Positions 26,031-34,727 of a stretch of DNA of 64,000 nucleotides are shown here, piece after piece. The notes beneath the pieces were generated by a model. The model did no database searches, had not been told where the DNA came from, and was given only the letters and a program-made list of their open reading frames with translations. The DNA is taken from NCBI GenBank assembly GCA_050949885.1, contig JBMNGO010000002.1, positions 186,001 to 250,000 on the forward strand. Reading direction: 5' to 3'. The position numbers were made by a program, and so were the translations under genes. The DNA comes from JBMNGO01 sp050949885. Its GTDB lineage: Bacteria; Bacillota; Syntrophomonadia; Syntrophomonadales; Syntrophomonadaceae. Numbering within the stretch: the first letter of the stretch is position 1; every line of letters starts with the position of its first letter.

Positions 26031-26729
26031 CTAGTCCTTCTTATACTCTTGCATTACATGAATGCATTCCACCCGGCTGTCACAGAATATTTTTATTCCC
26101 TGCTGCTTGGCCCTTTGACAGAAGCCTATATCCTCAGCCCCGTATTCTGCGGAATAACGCACACCATAATCCTCAATTACTTGTCTGCTAATTAGGTAGG
26201 CGGCCCCGGTGCAATCCACTTCAAAAAGTCTGTTAAAGGGTATTTTTTTTATATGAACATAGTTCCCCTGGGGAGTTTTTTCCAATACATTAAAAAGGTT
26301 GCGCTGCCCCACCAAATGGCCGTTACAGACTAAGGCTGAAACTATGTCACAGCGGTCAGCCATCAAATCACGCAATGTATTGGGAGGAACAAGTATATCG
26401 CTGTCAACAGAAAAAAGATACTGGCACATGGATTGCAGGAATCTTTCCAGCAGCAGATTCCTTAATAGTGCCAGGTTTTTGAAGCTGTATTCCCCTCTTT
26501 TATGCCCATACCGGGTATTCAGGTTAATATTAACCAAATACACCGGAGAAGGTGCAGTTGCTGCAAAATCGGCCAAAATCTCCGGTGTCTGATCTTGGCA
26601 GTCGTTTATAATAAAGCAGTACTCTATTAAACGGCTGGGGTAGTCCATTTTCAGCAAACTATGCAAATAATCCTGTAATATCCACGCTCTATTACGAACG
26701 GGACATCCTATCATTACCTTTCTGTCCAT
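26031..26729 (-). CDS. Glycosyltransferase, GT-A fold (family 2-like)
   Basis: This 232-residue protein has VMIGCPVRNRAWILQDYLHS at the start, then a FSVDSDILVPP segment with the DxD metal- and nucleotide-sugar-binding motif near residue 108. A GAEDIGFCQRAKQQG region follows, typical of the acceptor-side base. It is cytoplasmic and short, without membrane segments. It is the partner of the GT-B enzyme 24 nt upstream. Acceptor and sugar are unknown; location near putative spore proteins suggests surface glycosylation, an inference. Confidence 0.82.
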   Translation of the reverse strand: MDRKVMIGCPVRNRAWILQDYLHSLLKMDYPSRLIEYCFIINDCQDQTPEILADFAATAPSPVYLVNINLNTRYGHKRGEYSFKNLALLRNLLLERFLQSMCQYLFSVDSDILVPPNTLRDLMADRCDIVSALVCNGHLVGQRNLFNVLEKTPQGNYVHIKKIPFNRLFEVDCTGAAYLISRQVIEDYGVRYSAEYGAEDIGFCQRAKQQGIKIFCDSRVECIHVMQEYKKD

Positions 26730-26753
26730 TCCACTATACTCAATAAATCCTTT

Positions 26754-28007
26754 TTATCGTGCTTTTCTTGCGTTAATTTTCCTGCCATAAGGGAGCTGGT
26801 CATTTGATTCAGTATTAATACTGTTGTACCGAGCCGACCAGCGAAATGGTTCTCGGCCAGATATGGTAAGCTGGCTAAATGGAGATAGCGACCAAGTGTA
26901 GGGAATTCTCAGATGATTCAACTCCTGTGTCTCATAGGAATAAATATCGGACAAGAATGATGGATTGATTGGAGCGAATTCTTCAACCCCTAACCTCGTT
27001 GCAATTATTTGCAGTATTTGTTCTGCCCGGGCTTTCCAGGAATTTTCCCGGGCTAGAGCATTTCTTTGTATCCTTTTTTCTTGTGAGTTATCTTCCAGAG
27101 CCAGGGCCATATTATGCAAAAACTCATGGTGGTTTCGGGAATAATAAACCAAATCCCCATACTTTAGTGTTTCCGGAATAGCTGTTGATACAATTGGCAT
27201 TCCTACTGCCAAATACTCCCACATTTTTATGGGGTTTACCGATTCAGTCATTGATGATACCAAAAACGGAATTATTCCTACATCAAACATCTGGGCATAG
27301 AAAACCAACTGGTCATAAGGTTTAAAACCCAACCAGTGTATGTTGGGGCGTCTGGGTACTTTGGATACATTGTACAAGGGGCCGATCATTACCAGGTTAC
27401 ATTCCGGAAAATTACGGGCTATTTTGTCTATCAGTTCCAAGTCACACCAGGTTGCTACTACGCCAATATATCCGATAATCGGCTTCCTGATACCATCCAT
27501 ATCTGCCGGTATCGGCAGGTCTCTTCTGGAGCCTTGAGAAAAATACTCGTAATCACTGCCATTGGGTATCAGGTAGGTGTGCGGGTTAAGATTCCTGGCA
27601 GTATGAAAGAGTTTATCAGAGGTGGCCAGAACCACATCTGCAGTAACAATTGCTTTATTATAAAAGGGCCGCCAGGCTGCAAACTCATCCGATGGCTCGT
27701 CAAGGCTATCGAATACCACCAAGGACGGCCGGTATTGCTTGATAAGATCAACTTGCGCAGCAGCACTATAGAAGACTACAGGCCTTACGTTTTTTAGGTA
27801 TAACCTGGGGTCTACATTATCAAAAAGATAGAAATTAGGGTTTATTTGCTTTATTCCTCTATTGAGTTTCTTAAACGGAGTAGGTTTGTTCATATATATG
27901 GCGGTTATTCCCAGTTCAGCAAAACTCTTCATTAACTGCTGTGGTCGCTGCACCAGGTAGTCTATATCCAAAGTGGGAGGATATAAGATACAACTTATAT
28001 TTGACAT
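26754..28007 (-). CDS. Glycosyltransferase, GT-B fold (GT1/GT4-like)
   Basis: A 417-residue protein with two Rossmann-like halves. The C-terminal half holds KPIIGYIGVVATWCDLELID, HWLGFKPYDQLVFYAQMFDVG and the nucleotide-sugar binding MKMWEYLAVGMPIVSTAIPE, characteristic of GT-B transferases that resemble UDP-galactopyranose or teichuronic-acid enzymes. A tail of about 75 residues after residue 345 is not explained by the fold. It is probably co-transcribed with the GT-A gene downstream. Confidence 0.85.
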   Translation of the reverse strand: MSNISCILYPPTLDIDYLVQRPQQLMKSFAELGITAIYMNKPTPFKKLNRGIKQINPNFYLFDNVDPRLYLKNVRPVVFYSAAAQVDLIKQYRPSLVVFDSLDEPSDEFAAWRPFYNKAIVTADVVLATSDKLFHTARNLNPHTYLIPNGSDYEYFSQGSRRDLPIPADMDGIRKPIIGYIGVVATWCDLELIDKIARNFPECNLVMIGPLYNVSKVPRRPNIHWLGFKPYDQLVFYAQMFDVGIIPFLVSSMTESVNPIKMWEYLAVGMPIVSTAIPETLKYGDLVYYSRNHHEFLHNMALALEDNSQEKRIQRNALARENSWKARAEQILQIIATRLGVEEFAPINPSFLSDIYSYETQELNHLRIPYTWSLSPFSQLTISGREPFRWSARYNSINTESNDQLPYGRKINARKAR

Positions 28008-28114
28008 TTACAAAGTCCCCCAAAACTAAATTGTTTTTACAGCACTTTACGCTGCCCCAACAGTTTTTTATACAAATGGCAAAGGTTATGTCTTCATCCT
28101 TTGCCTGTATAAAC

Positions 28115-28384
28115 CTAGTTTTCGGTAGCATCGTAAAATTCTTCTTTTTCTTGAGCTTTTTCTAGGCAGGACCGGCAAACTTCACTACCGCAATGATCAC
28201 AGACAATAAGCTCGTTCCGGTTTACATGATTTTGGCATTGGGGACATATATTTTTTGCCTCAATGCTGCTTTTTCGTGCCGTCGTAACCATAAAAATATC
28301 CTCTTTGTTTTCACTGGCAAGCAAAATAGCCTCATGTTTACTTTTACCAAATTTTATAACCCTGTTATTCTCTTTTGATGTCAA
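28115..28384 (-). CDS. Zinc-ribbon protein of unknown function
   Basis: The 89-residue protein has a double zinc-ribbon/treble-clef pattern in its second half: ICPQCQNHVNRNELIVCDHC and then EVCRSC, six cysteines and a histidine. The first half is basic (VIKFGKSKHEAIL). TTG at 28384 is the start, with AGGAGG 9 nt upstream. The role is unknown; such proteins bind RNA, DNA or partner proteins. It may be the first gene of the glycosyltransferase operon. Confidence 0.65.
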   Translation of the reverse strand: MTSKENNRVIKFGKSKHEAILLASENKEDIFMVTTARKSSIEAKNICPQCQNHVNRNELIVCDHCGSEVCRSCLEKAQEKEEFYDATEN

Positions 28385-28680
28385 GAACGGACACCTCCTT
28401 TTAGATATCCTTTTATATTTAAAAATATGAAAAATAAAAACGGGAAGTGTCTTAAATGTACATTGTTTATTTTGGCTATAATGGAATCTTTTCTCTTACT
28501 ATCAAAAACCCCAAGAATTTATTTATAGCGCATGAGTTCATACAGTATGGTTTTAGGTTGGCATAATGGCAAGGGGATAGAGCTATCTATACCAAAAAAG
28601 GTAAGGGATAATACTTTCCTTTACGGGGGTAATAGAGTTGGTGATTTGCAATATTGCTATCGATGTTGGAATATTACCGT
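28385..28680. other. Intergenic region between the zinc-ribbon and coiled-coil genes
   Basis: About 300 bp, AT-rich. I see no gene, RNA structure or clear promoter in it. Confidence 0.4.
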
Positions 28681-29427
28681 TTAAGAAAACATTCTTCTTA
28701 TTTGCCGGCCAGGTTTTAAGAAATCTTTATCAAAATTTTCTGCCTTTTCCCTATTATCCGGCTGTTTTTTGGCAGGCGATTGATTATACAAAATTCCATT
28801 TTCCCGGACAGCAGGTGAGTAACTCTTAAGCTTCGCATTAACTTCTTCCAATTTTTTGATGCCTTTCTTCAGGCTCCTAATATTTCTCTCATAAATTAAT
28901 AAGGTGTTTTTTAAGTTTCGGTTTTCGTCTCTAATACGGCTGATTTCTTCTTCTAATTGCCGAAAATCCTCTTGGTTTTGGTTTTTCTCCTCAGATAGAT
29001 TTATTATTTGTTCACTAGTTACAATTACCATATATTTGATTAAATACTTGAAGAGTATGAAATCTCTTTCTTTGCCCCCATCCCAACTAATATCTTTTAT
29101 TTGCAGATGGAATTTTATATTATCTTTAGAATGTATACTCCCGGTAAACTCAAGTATGGAAATTTGATCCTGACATATTTCATCCCTTTTTTCCAGGATC
29201 ACTCCGCCATCCGCCTTCAAAAGCAAACATAATAATTCCAGTTTAAATTGTACCGAAAGAAGGTTTCCATAAAATTTGGAGGTTCTTGACTTTAACCTGA
29301 GTTTAAGACTTTCTACCGTACAAAAAGGTTCACTAGGCTCAATTGGTACCTGGACCTCTTTACTTCTAGGTCTTTTCAGTTCTGCCACCACCACTGGCGC
29401 CAGAATAGAGAGAAATGGTTTTCTCAT
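28681..29427 (-). CDS. Uncharacterised protein with C-terminal coiled coil
   Basis: This 248-residue protein has a beta-rich N-terminal domain (residues about 35-125, such as FYGNLLSVQFKLELLCLLLK) and a coiled coil at about 135-200 (EEKNQNQEDFRQLEEEISRI). A basic tail follows. Short coiled-coil proteins next to veg in Clostridia are often spore coat related, but I cannot name a family. The N-terminal part has the same feel as the DUF3794-like protein 2.8 kb downstream. ATG at 29427 follows GAAGGTA. Confidence 0.55.
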   Translation of the reverse strand: MRKPFLSILAPVVVAELKRPRSKEVQVPIEPSEPFCTVESLKLRLKSRTSKFYGNLLSVQFKLELLCLLLKADGGVILEKRDEICQDQISILEFTGSIHSKDNIKFHLQIKDISWDGGKERDFILFKYLIKYMVIVTSEQIINLSEEKNQNQEDFRQLEEEISRIRDENRNLKNTLLIYERNIRSLKKGIKKLEEVNAKLKSYSPAVRENGILYNQSPAKKQPDNREKAENFDKDFLKPGRQIRRMFS

Positions 29428-29505
29428 TTCAAATACCTTCGTAGAGTTTTGGCGTTTTTTTATTTTTATGGATGTGCAGGTTACATTATTACTAATATAA
29501 AATTT

Positions 29506-29537
29506 AAACGGCCTGAATAATACTACTCAGGCCGTTT
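29506..29537 (-). terminator. Rho-independent terminator of veg
   Basis: An 11-bp stem (AAACGGCCTGA with its complement) and a 10-nt loop lie 25 nt beyond the veg stop; the minus strand continues into an A/T-rich stretch with TTTT. Confidence 0.85.
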
Positions 29538-29560
29538 GAATCTTGGCAATAGCGGTATAT

Positions 29561-29839
29561 TTAAGAATTGGCTGCAGATATTTTTATTTCCGAATTGTGT
29601 GTATCATAAACAAAAAGCTCAACGGTTTGCGTTAATACATCCGCATAAGTATACGAAACGCGTCTTACAATTTTTCTTTCGTTTAATTTTACTACGAATA
29701 TATTGGGATAAATGGATTCTAAAACGCCTTCCCTCTCAATTATGCGGTTTCTGCCGCGATTAGCTTTAAGTCTTATTCTGCTGCCTACAAAGGTTTCCAG
29801 GTCTTTCTTTATATCAGATATGGCCCTCGGTGCAATCAA
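29561..29839 (-). CDS. veg: Veg protein
   Basis: The 92-residue protein is full length for the Veg family: SDIKKDLETFVGSRIRLKAN, then GRNRIIEREGVLESIYPNIF and the beta-barrel-like C-terminus. Veg is abundant in Bacillus and affects biofilm formation through SinR; it has an Sm/SH3-like fold. TTG at 29839 follows AAGGTGA. Its place between rsmA-side genes and ispE agrees with Bacillus, although yabG is missing here and several genes intervene before ispE. Confidence 0.93.
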   Translation of the reverse strand: MIAPRAISDIKKDLETFVGSRIRLKANRGRNRIIEREGVLESIYPNIFVVKLNERKIVRRVSYTYADVLTQTVELFVYDTHNSEIKISAANS

Positions 29840-29979
29840 GAAATCACCTTCTCTATTTGTTTGTTATTGTTATTCTATAATACAATTGTCATATTGTCAA
29901 CCTAATTAGATTAGTATATAAAAAATAACTATACATGTCAACTAATTTTTCTTAAAAAAAGAATACTCTCATACTCTTT

Positions 29980-30453
29980 TTATTTTGTGTAACGATCAGC
30001 AACTTGGCTGGCAGCACAGGCATCCGGCTTTATTTTTGCATCGAAGCCACAACCGATAATCATTCCGGTTATTTCTTTTACTAATTCCTTTGTATCTCCA
30101 TTAGTACCTACATCCATGTGTATTTCTACTTTCATATCTTCCTGTCCCAATTGTTTTAGAATTATCATTAGCTGATCAGCCAGGGCCAAGCTGAGAGAAG
30201 CCTCATAAAAAATGCGCTGCTTCATATTTTTTATCTTTCGGTCAGAAGTTTTTTGGTAATAATAACGTGCGCCTCTTCCCACTCGATGAACGATGATGGC
30301 AGTAACAAAACAAACGCCATGCCGGTTTACATGAGAGTCGCTTCCTACCAGGAGTTTATAGGAACGAGTCATGTCCTGACTTATATAGTATATAATATCC
30401 GCTGCAACTTCTTGCAACTCCATGTTACCCTTGCTGGGACTGCAAAATAACAT
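29980..30453 (-). CDS. RNase H-like protein, YkuK family (DUF458)
   Basis: A 157-residue protein of the YkuK family, with an RNase H-like fold: YKLLVGSDSHVNRHGVCFVT at residues about 33-52 and EIHMDVGTNGDTKELVKEI near 110, giving acidic residues for metal binding. Its nuclease activity is predicted from the fold only. ATG at 30453 has AGGAGG 6 nt upstream and overlaps the stop of rsmA, so translation is likely coupled. In Bacillus the yabG protease gene stands at this position. Confidence 0.82.
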   Translation of the reverse strand: MLFCSPSKGNMELQEVAADIIYYISQDMTRSYKLLVGSDSHVNRHGVCFVTAIIVHRVGRGARYYYQKTSDRKIKNMKQRIFYEASLSLALADQLMIILKQLGQEDMKVEIHMDVGTNGDTKELVKEITGMIIGCGFDAKIKPDACAASQVADRYTK

Positions 30454-30454
30454 T

Positions 30455-31327
30455 CTACGCCTCCTGCTTATAAAATGCATCAGCTAATAAGGCAAATTCT
30501 TGAATACTCATAGTCTCTGATCTCCTGCGAGGATCTATGTTCAGTTGGTATAATTGTGTTTTTATATTATTTTTTTCATCGGGAAACATACTATCACAAA
30601 TATTTAAGATAGTTTTCCTTCTTTTTTGGAAAGAATGCCTGACTAGATGTTTAAAAAAGGCTTCATCCTTTACTTTCACTCTTTTTTCTGGAAGTGGAGT
30701 TATCTTAATTAAGGTTGAATCCACATTAGGCTTGGGGAAAAAACAATTGCGGGAAATTTTCATCAATTGTTCAATATTGGCATAATACGAAGTCATTATA
30801 GTCAATAGGCCATAATCCTTGCTTCCGGGTGCGGCTAAAAGTCTCACCGCAACTTCCCTTTGCACCATTAAAATAGCTTCCTGCATACTAGGACAGTTTT
30901 CCAATAAGTTAAAAATAATGGGGTTAGTTATGTAATAAGGGATATTGGCCACAACTTTATATTTAGGGGTTACTGGCAAAGCAAACTGTTTCTTTATTTC
31001 TTCTTCGATATTTACCTTCATTACATCGGCAAATAGCACCCTAACATTGCTTAAGCCCTCTAATGTTTCGGCCAATAACTCTCTTAGGCTTAAGTCTATA
31101 TCGATTGCTAGTACACCCTGCCCCTTCAATGCCAGTTGTTGAGTTAGGACTCCCAATCCCGGGCCAACTTCTACAAGATAATCATGAGGATTAATCTGCC
31201 CTTCTTGAATTATTCTATTAAGAACGTTTTTATCAATTAAAAAGTTTTGCCCCCACTTTTTTTTAGGGTGCTGATTATGGGCCTTTAGGATTGCTTTAAC
31301 ATCGGAAATAGAGGTTATTGATAACAC
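30455..31327 (-). CDS. rsmA: 16S rRNA (adenine1518-N6/adenine1519-N6) dimethyltransferase
   Basis: The 290-residue enzyme has the RsmA/KsgA motifs KKKWGQNFLIDKNVLNRI, VEVGPGLGVLTQQLALKG (SAM-binding), VVANIPYYITNPI (NIPY catalytic motif) and the C-terminal helical domain. It dimethylates two adenines in helix 45 of 16S rRNA, late in 30S assembly. I favour GTG at 31327 (GAAGGG upstream); TTG at 31348 is possible. The rnmV gene that precedes rsmA in Bacillus is replaced by two lipoprotein genes. Confidence 0.95.
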   Translation of the reverse strand: MLSITSISDVKAILKAHNQHPKKKWGQNFLIDKNVLNRIIQEGQINPHDYLVEVGPGLGVLTQQLALKGQGVLAIDIDLSLRELLAETLEGLSNVRVLFADVMKVNIEEEIKKQFALPVTPKYKVVANIPYYITNPIIFNLLENCPSMQEAILMVQREVAVRLLAAPGSKDYGLLTIMTSYYANIEQLMKISRNCFFPKPNVDSTLIKITPLPEKRVKVKDEAFFKHLVRHSFQKRRKTILNICDSMFPDEKNNIKTQLYQLNIDPRRRSETMSIQEFALLADAFYKQEA

Positions 31328-31400
31328 ATTTATCCCTTCTTTAGGCAATAAACCTATTTTACTATACCATTATTAACAATTTTATACTATATGGTCAGGT

Positions 31401-31898
31401 CTATATTTCCCGGTAAAGTTTCTTGATATCTTTATCGAAATCATCGATAGATTTGCCTTCAAATTCTCCAGCGGCAATATTTTTTATTATTTCTACCAAA
31501 TCTGGATCACTGGTAACTAGCACCTTTGATACTTTATTATCTTCCCGGATCGTTTTTTCCACCTGTTTATTAATATTTTCTACCTTTTTTTTATCTTCCT
31601 GAATTTTATTATCGATGGTTAGTCCTACCATAACAACCATATTACTGTATTCACTTCCATCTTTTTGGTCAGATTGGGCTCTAGCCTTTTCTAATTGGAT
31701 TTCAGGTATTATTACTGTTGCAGTAATAACTCCTTTTACCTTTTCCGCCTTTTCAGAAATCGCAACAGCTAAAACTCTCCTTTCGCTTACGGTAACCTGA
31801 TTTTTTGACGGTTCGGAGTAATCCGGCTTTTGAGCTGTACTGCCGCATCCGGTGATTATTAGTAATGCTAACCATATTATTAAACACCACTTTTTCAT
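31401..31898 (-). CDS. YhcN/YlaJ-family sporulation lipoprotein, first copy
   Basis: This 165-residue lipoprotein has the signal peptide MKKWCLIIWLALLIITGC with the lipidated Cys at about 18. The YhcN/YlaJ domain follows (VAVAISEKAEKVKGVITATV, NMVVMVGLTIDN, VSKVLVTSDPDLVEIIKNIA). The family is found in spores, at the inner membrane. AAAGGAG precedes ATG 31898 by 8 nt. A terminator separates it from the paralogue upstream, so the two are probably separate transcripts. Confidence 0.88.
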   Translation of the reverse strand: MKKWCLIIWLALLIITGCGSTAQKPDYSEPSKNQVTVSERRVLAVAISEKAEKVKGVITATVIIPEIQLEKARAQSDQKDGSEYSNMVVMVGLTIDNKIQEDKKKVENINKQVEKTIREDNKVSKVLVTSDPDLVEIIKNIAAGEFEGKSIDDFDKDIKKLYREI

Positions 31899-31937
31899 TG
31901 GTTTCACTCCTTTCAGGTAACTAGTTTGAAATGAAAA

Positions 31938-31954
31938 CCCGGGTTATCCCCGGG
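31938..31954 (-). terminator. Rho-independent terminator of the second YhcN/YlaJ gene
   Basis: A CCCGGG hairpin with a five-base loop, followed on the minus strand by TTTTC. It lies about 20 nt past the stop at 31972. Confidence 0.8.
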
Positions 31955-31971
31955 CTTTTTCAGGAAGGGAT

Positions 31972-32697
31972 TTATATTATTGGTTCAATCCGGTTCGATA
32001 AATCATTCAGATCATTGCGGAAATTATCAATGGGAATTCCTTTGACTAACCCAGATGCAACATTATTGATCCTTTGCATTAGATTTTGGTCAGTTGTAAC
32101 TAGTACCTGGGATATTCTGGGATCACTGTTTTTGATGCGATTGGCTACTCTTCTCTTAATATCCATCTCGTTCATGTTTCTATTATCGTCCAGGGTTAGT
32201 CCGACCATTACCACAATACCGTTGGCACTATCACCGTTCATGTTATTGTTGGTCATGTTATTGTTGAAATTATTATTGTTATTTAACGTTCCGTTCATTC
32301 TGCCGTTAATATTGTTGGCGCCGTTCATTCTGCCGTTAGCGTTATTATTATCCAATACCCCATCGTTAATTCGGCCGTTATTCATGTTGTTCAACGGAGT
32401 ATTTTGCGGGATAGTGTTATCGAAACGGTTGTTGTTATTATTTCTCGGCATGTTATCCGCCATACCGATGGTTGACACTACAACGATGGCCTTTCTTACT
32501 CCATTTTCTGACTCGGCCAGGTCAGCTAATCTATCAGCCATCATCCTTCTTTCATTATCTGTCATATCCGCAGTGTTTTGAGGCTGTACCTGGTTGGTAT
32601 CCGGCATTATAGGCCTTTGTTGGGCTGTATTTTGACATCCGGTTAAGAAAAGAAAAAAAAGAGAAAAAATTGCTAATCTAAACAGTTTATTCTTCAA
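31972..32697 (-). CDS. YhcN/YlaJ-family lipoprotein with Asn-rich insert, second copy
   Basis: The 241-residue lipoprotein has signal peptide LKNKLFRLAIFSLFFLFLTG and then Cys. The domain of its neighbour is split by an insert of about 75 residues, at roughly 75-150, made mainly of Asn, Gly, Met and Arg (NNNNFNNNMTNNNMNG and similar). The flanking parts (VRKAIVVVSTIGMADN, VVMVGLTLDDNRN, ISQVLVTTDQNLMQRIN) still match the family. The insert is likely disordered and may come from repeat expansion. TTG at 32697 has AGGAGG 8 nt upstream. Confidence 0.85.
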   Translation of the reverse strand: MKNKLFRLAIFSLFFLFLTGCQNTAQQRPIMPDTNQVQPQNTADMTDNERRMMADRLADLAESENGVRKAIVVVSTIGMADNMPRNNNNNRFDNTIPQNTPLNNMNNGRINDGVLDNNNANGRMNGANNINGRMNGTLNNNNNFNNNMTNNNMNGDSANGIVVMVGLTLDDNRNMNEMDIKRRVANRIKNSDPRISQVLVTTDQNLMQRINNVASGLVKGIPIDNFRNDLNDLSNRIEPII

Positions 32698-32776
32698 ATA
32701 TTTCACCTCCTTTCTTTTTCAACATATAGTTTTATCTTTTAATTCATTTAAAAACGCGTCAAAAATTGGCACAAAA

Positions 32777-32800
32777 AAACCTGCCGGTTAAGGCAGGTTT
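32777..32800 (-). terminator. Rho-independent terminator of the YabE-like gene
   Basis: AAACCTGCC and GGCAGGTTT pair around six bases. A run of T follows on the minus strand; the hairpin lies 16 nt past the stop at 32816. Confidence 0.9.
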
Positions 32801-32815
32801 AACATTTTCTAATTT

Positions 32816-33778
32816 TTATAGAATATATACTTTGGTAGTTCTTTTTCCCCATTTTAGGCATTGAGAACGATCTTCCATAAAAACATCAATCCTATCCCCT
32901 TTTATGGCAGCCCCTGTGTCACAAGCAATCCCATAACCGTACCCTTCTATATATAACCTGGTCCCCAGGGGTATTACTGATGGATCAACAGCTACCGATC
33001 CCACTGCTGGATAAGTGCCTGTAGCAGTTCTGGATCCGGTATAGGTGTAAGCTGTTGCTACCATTATTTTGGCCTCTCGGAAATTTAGAGCTTGCCCTCC
33101 GCGAGACACAGAATTTATATTGCCCAAAGCAATTATTTGATTAACCGGCTCTTTTATTCTTTCACTGGAAATCAGTTCCCGGGATACTTCTTTTCCGTTG
33201 TGGTAGGTAATTTTTACAGTATTCAGAGAGATTCCGTATTGTCCCCTCCTGATAGTCCGAGAAAGTCCTTTCTCCAAAGTATCATCAGAGGTGGACTCTG
33301 TTGCAAATGGTATGGGTTGTTCTTCCTGGATGGTTTCTTCGCTGACTCTAACAATAGAAATAATTTGCTCGGGCTCTACCATCTCCGTCAAAGCAGTGTC
33401 TTCTACCATATCCCGATCTCCCAAGGTAAATCCCGCCAGCTTTATGGCTTCTGCAACGGAAACAGGTGTAGTAATAATCTCTTTGGTAAAGCCATCAGCC
33501 ACAACCTGTATTTTGAAGGCTCTGGTAACCTTAATTATCATATCTTTTTTGATTTTAACTCTCAAATCAGGCTCCACCGAATCCTTTTCCGCTAGAGAAA
33601 TATTCTGCCTTTTCAGCACATCCTCCACTGAATAGAAAAAGAATACCCGTTGTTCATAGGTTTGCCCATCTATCTGAATAAACACCGGTTTTTGCAAAGC
33701 AAAAAACATGCTAACAGCCAACAGGCAGGAAAAAACTACGGCAATGAAGATATTCCTTTTTGACCAGGTCATTTTCAT
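32816..33778 (-). CDS. yabE: YabE-like cell wall protein: ubiquitin-like, G5 and 3D domains
   Basis: This 320-residue secreted protein has a signal/membrane segment at residues about 10-28. It is followed by a DUF348 ubiquitin-like repeat (FIQIDGQTYEQRVFFFYSVE and a second, weaker one), a G5 domain, and the C-terminal 3D domain (MVATAYTYTGSRTATGTYPA, ending in the Asp triad around GIACDTGAAIKGDRIDVFM). YabE belongs to the Rpf/resuscitation-type autolysins of the Firmicute wall. It follows tatD and precedes the rsmA side, as in Bacillus. Confidence 0.9.
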   Translation of the reverse strand: MKMTWSKRNIFIAVVFSCLLAVSMFFALQKPVFIQIDGQTYEQRVFFFYSVEDVLKRQNISLAEKDSVEPDLRVKIKKDMIIKVTRAFKIQVVADGFTKEIITTPVSVAEAIKLAGFTLGDRDMVEDTALTEMVEPEQIISIVRVSEETIQEEQPIPFATESTSDDTLEKGLSRTIRRGQYGISLNTVKITYHNGKEVSRELISSERIKEPVNQIIALGNINSVSRGGQALNFREAKIMVATAYTYTGSRTATGTYPAVGSVAVDPSVIPLGTRLYIEGYGYGIACDTGAAIKGDRIDVFMEDRSQCLKWGKRTTKVYIL

Positions 33779-33938
33779 TGTATCTCCTCCCTTTAATGGG
33801 TAAGCACACTTGTTCTTTTCTTGCCAGGACTGATGCGTTCAAATTTTAGGAATTCTGTGCCTAGGGTTAAAGTCTTACTATAAGTCTATGCGCTTTCTAA
33901 AAAAACTTGTTTTATCTGGAAATAAAATCAAGGTACAA

Positions 33939-34706
33939 TTAATTGATTCTAAACACTTTTCTGGCGTTTACTCCTGTTAAATAAATGATTTCTTCAACCG
34001 TCTTATGCCTGATGGCGGATAATTTCTCAGCCACCAACCGAACCCGAGCCGGTTCATTAACGGAGCCCCGATATGGTTCAGGTGTTAAATAGGGGCAATC
34101 GGTTTCTACCAGTATCCGGTCAATAGGAATTTTAGCAGCTACTTCCTGGGTTTTTTTTGCGTTTTTGTAGGTCAGCGGCCCGGCAAAAGAAATATAAAAT
34201 CCCTCTTTGATCAACTCCACGGCCATGGGTAGATAACCTGAATAACAATGCATTACTCCTTCATTTTTTCCCGCTTTTTCCTTCTTGATAATTTCCATCA
34301 CTTCCTGATGGGCGTCCCTATCATGAATAACAATTGGCTTGTACAATTCCTGGGCTAATTTGATCTGTTCAAAAAATACCTTACGCTGTTGATCGCGGGG
34401 TGAGAGATCTCTATAAAAATCCAACCCTATCTCACCAATAGCCACTACTTTGGGGCTTTTAGCCAATTTCAGCAATTGCTGCGGAATATCACCTTGATAA
34501 GTCTTGGCATCATGTGGATGAACCCCAACTACCGCATATATCATCGGGTATTCTGATGCCAGTTTAACTGCCTCCACGGAGGAAGGATAATCATAGCCCA
34601 CACAGATGATTTTTTCTACACCTGCATCTTTAGCTCTACCTAAAACATCTTCTAATTTATCAGTTAATTCATTCTTTTGAATATGAGCATGGGAATCTAT
34701 CAACAT
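33939..34706 (-). CDS. tatD: TatD-family metal-dependent hydrolase (YabD)
   Basis: A 255-residue TIM-barrel hydrolase with IDSHAHIQ (His6/His8-type metal ligands) at the start, AIGEIGLDFYRD, IVIHDRDAH and LVETDCPYLTPEP near the end. TatD enzymes are Mg-dependent 3'-5' DNases acting on DNA and RNA ends. ATG at 34706 is clear. It lies 20 nt beyond metG, the conserved metS-yabD pair, so the two should be co-transcribed. Confidence 0.96.
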   Translation of the reverse strand: MLIDSHAHIQKNELTDKLEDVLGRAKDAGVEKIICVGYDYPSSVEAVKLASEYPMIYAVVGVHPHDAKTYQGDIPQQLLKLAKSPKVVAIGEIGLDFYRDLSPRDQQRKVFFEQIKLAQELYKPIVIHDRDAHQEVMEIIKKEKAGKNEGVMHCYSGYLPMAVELIKEGFYISFAGPLTYKNAKKTQEVAAKIPIDRILVETDCPYLTPEPYRGSVNEPARVRLVAEKLSAIRHKTVEEIIYLTGVNARKVFRIN

Positions 34707-34727
34707 TGTATCACCACCCTGGAGAGC

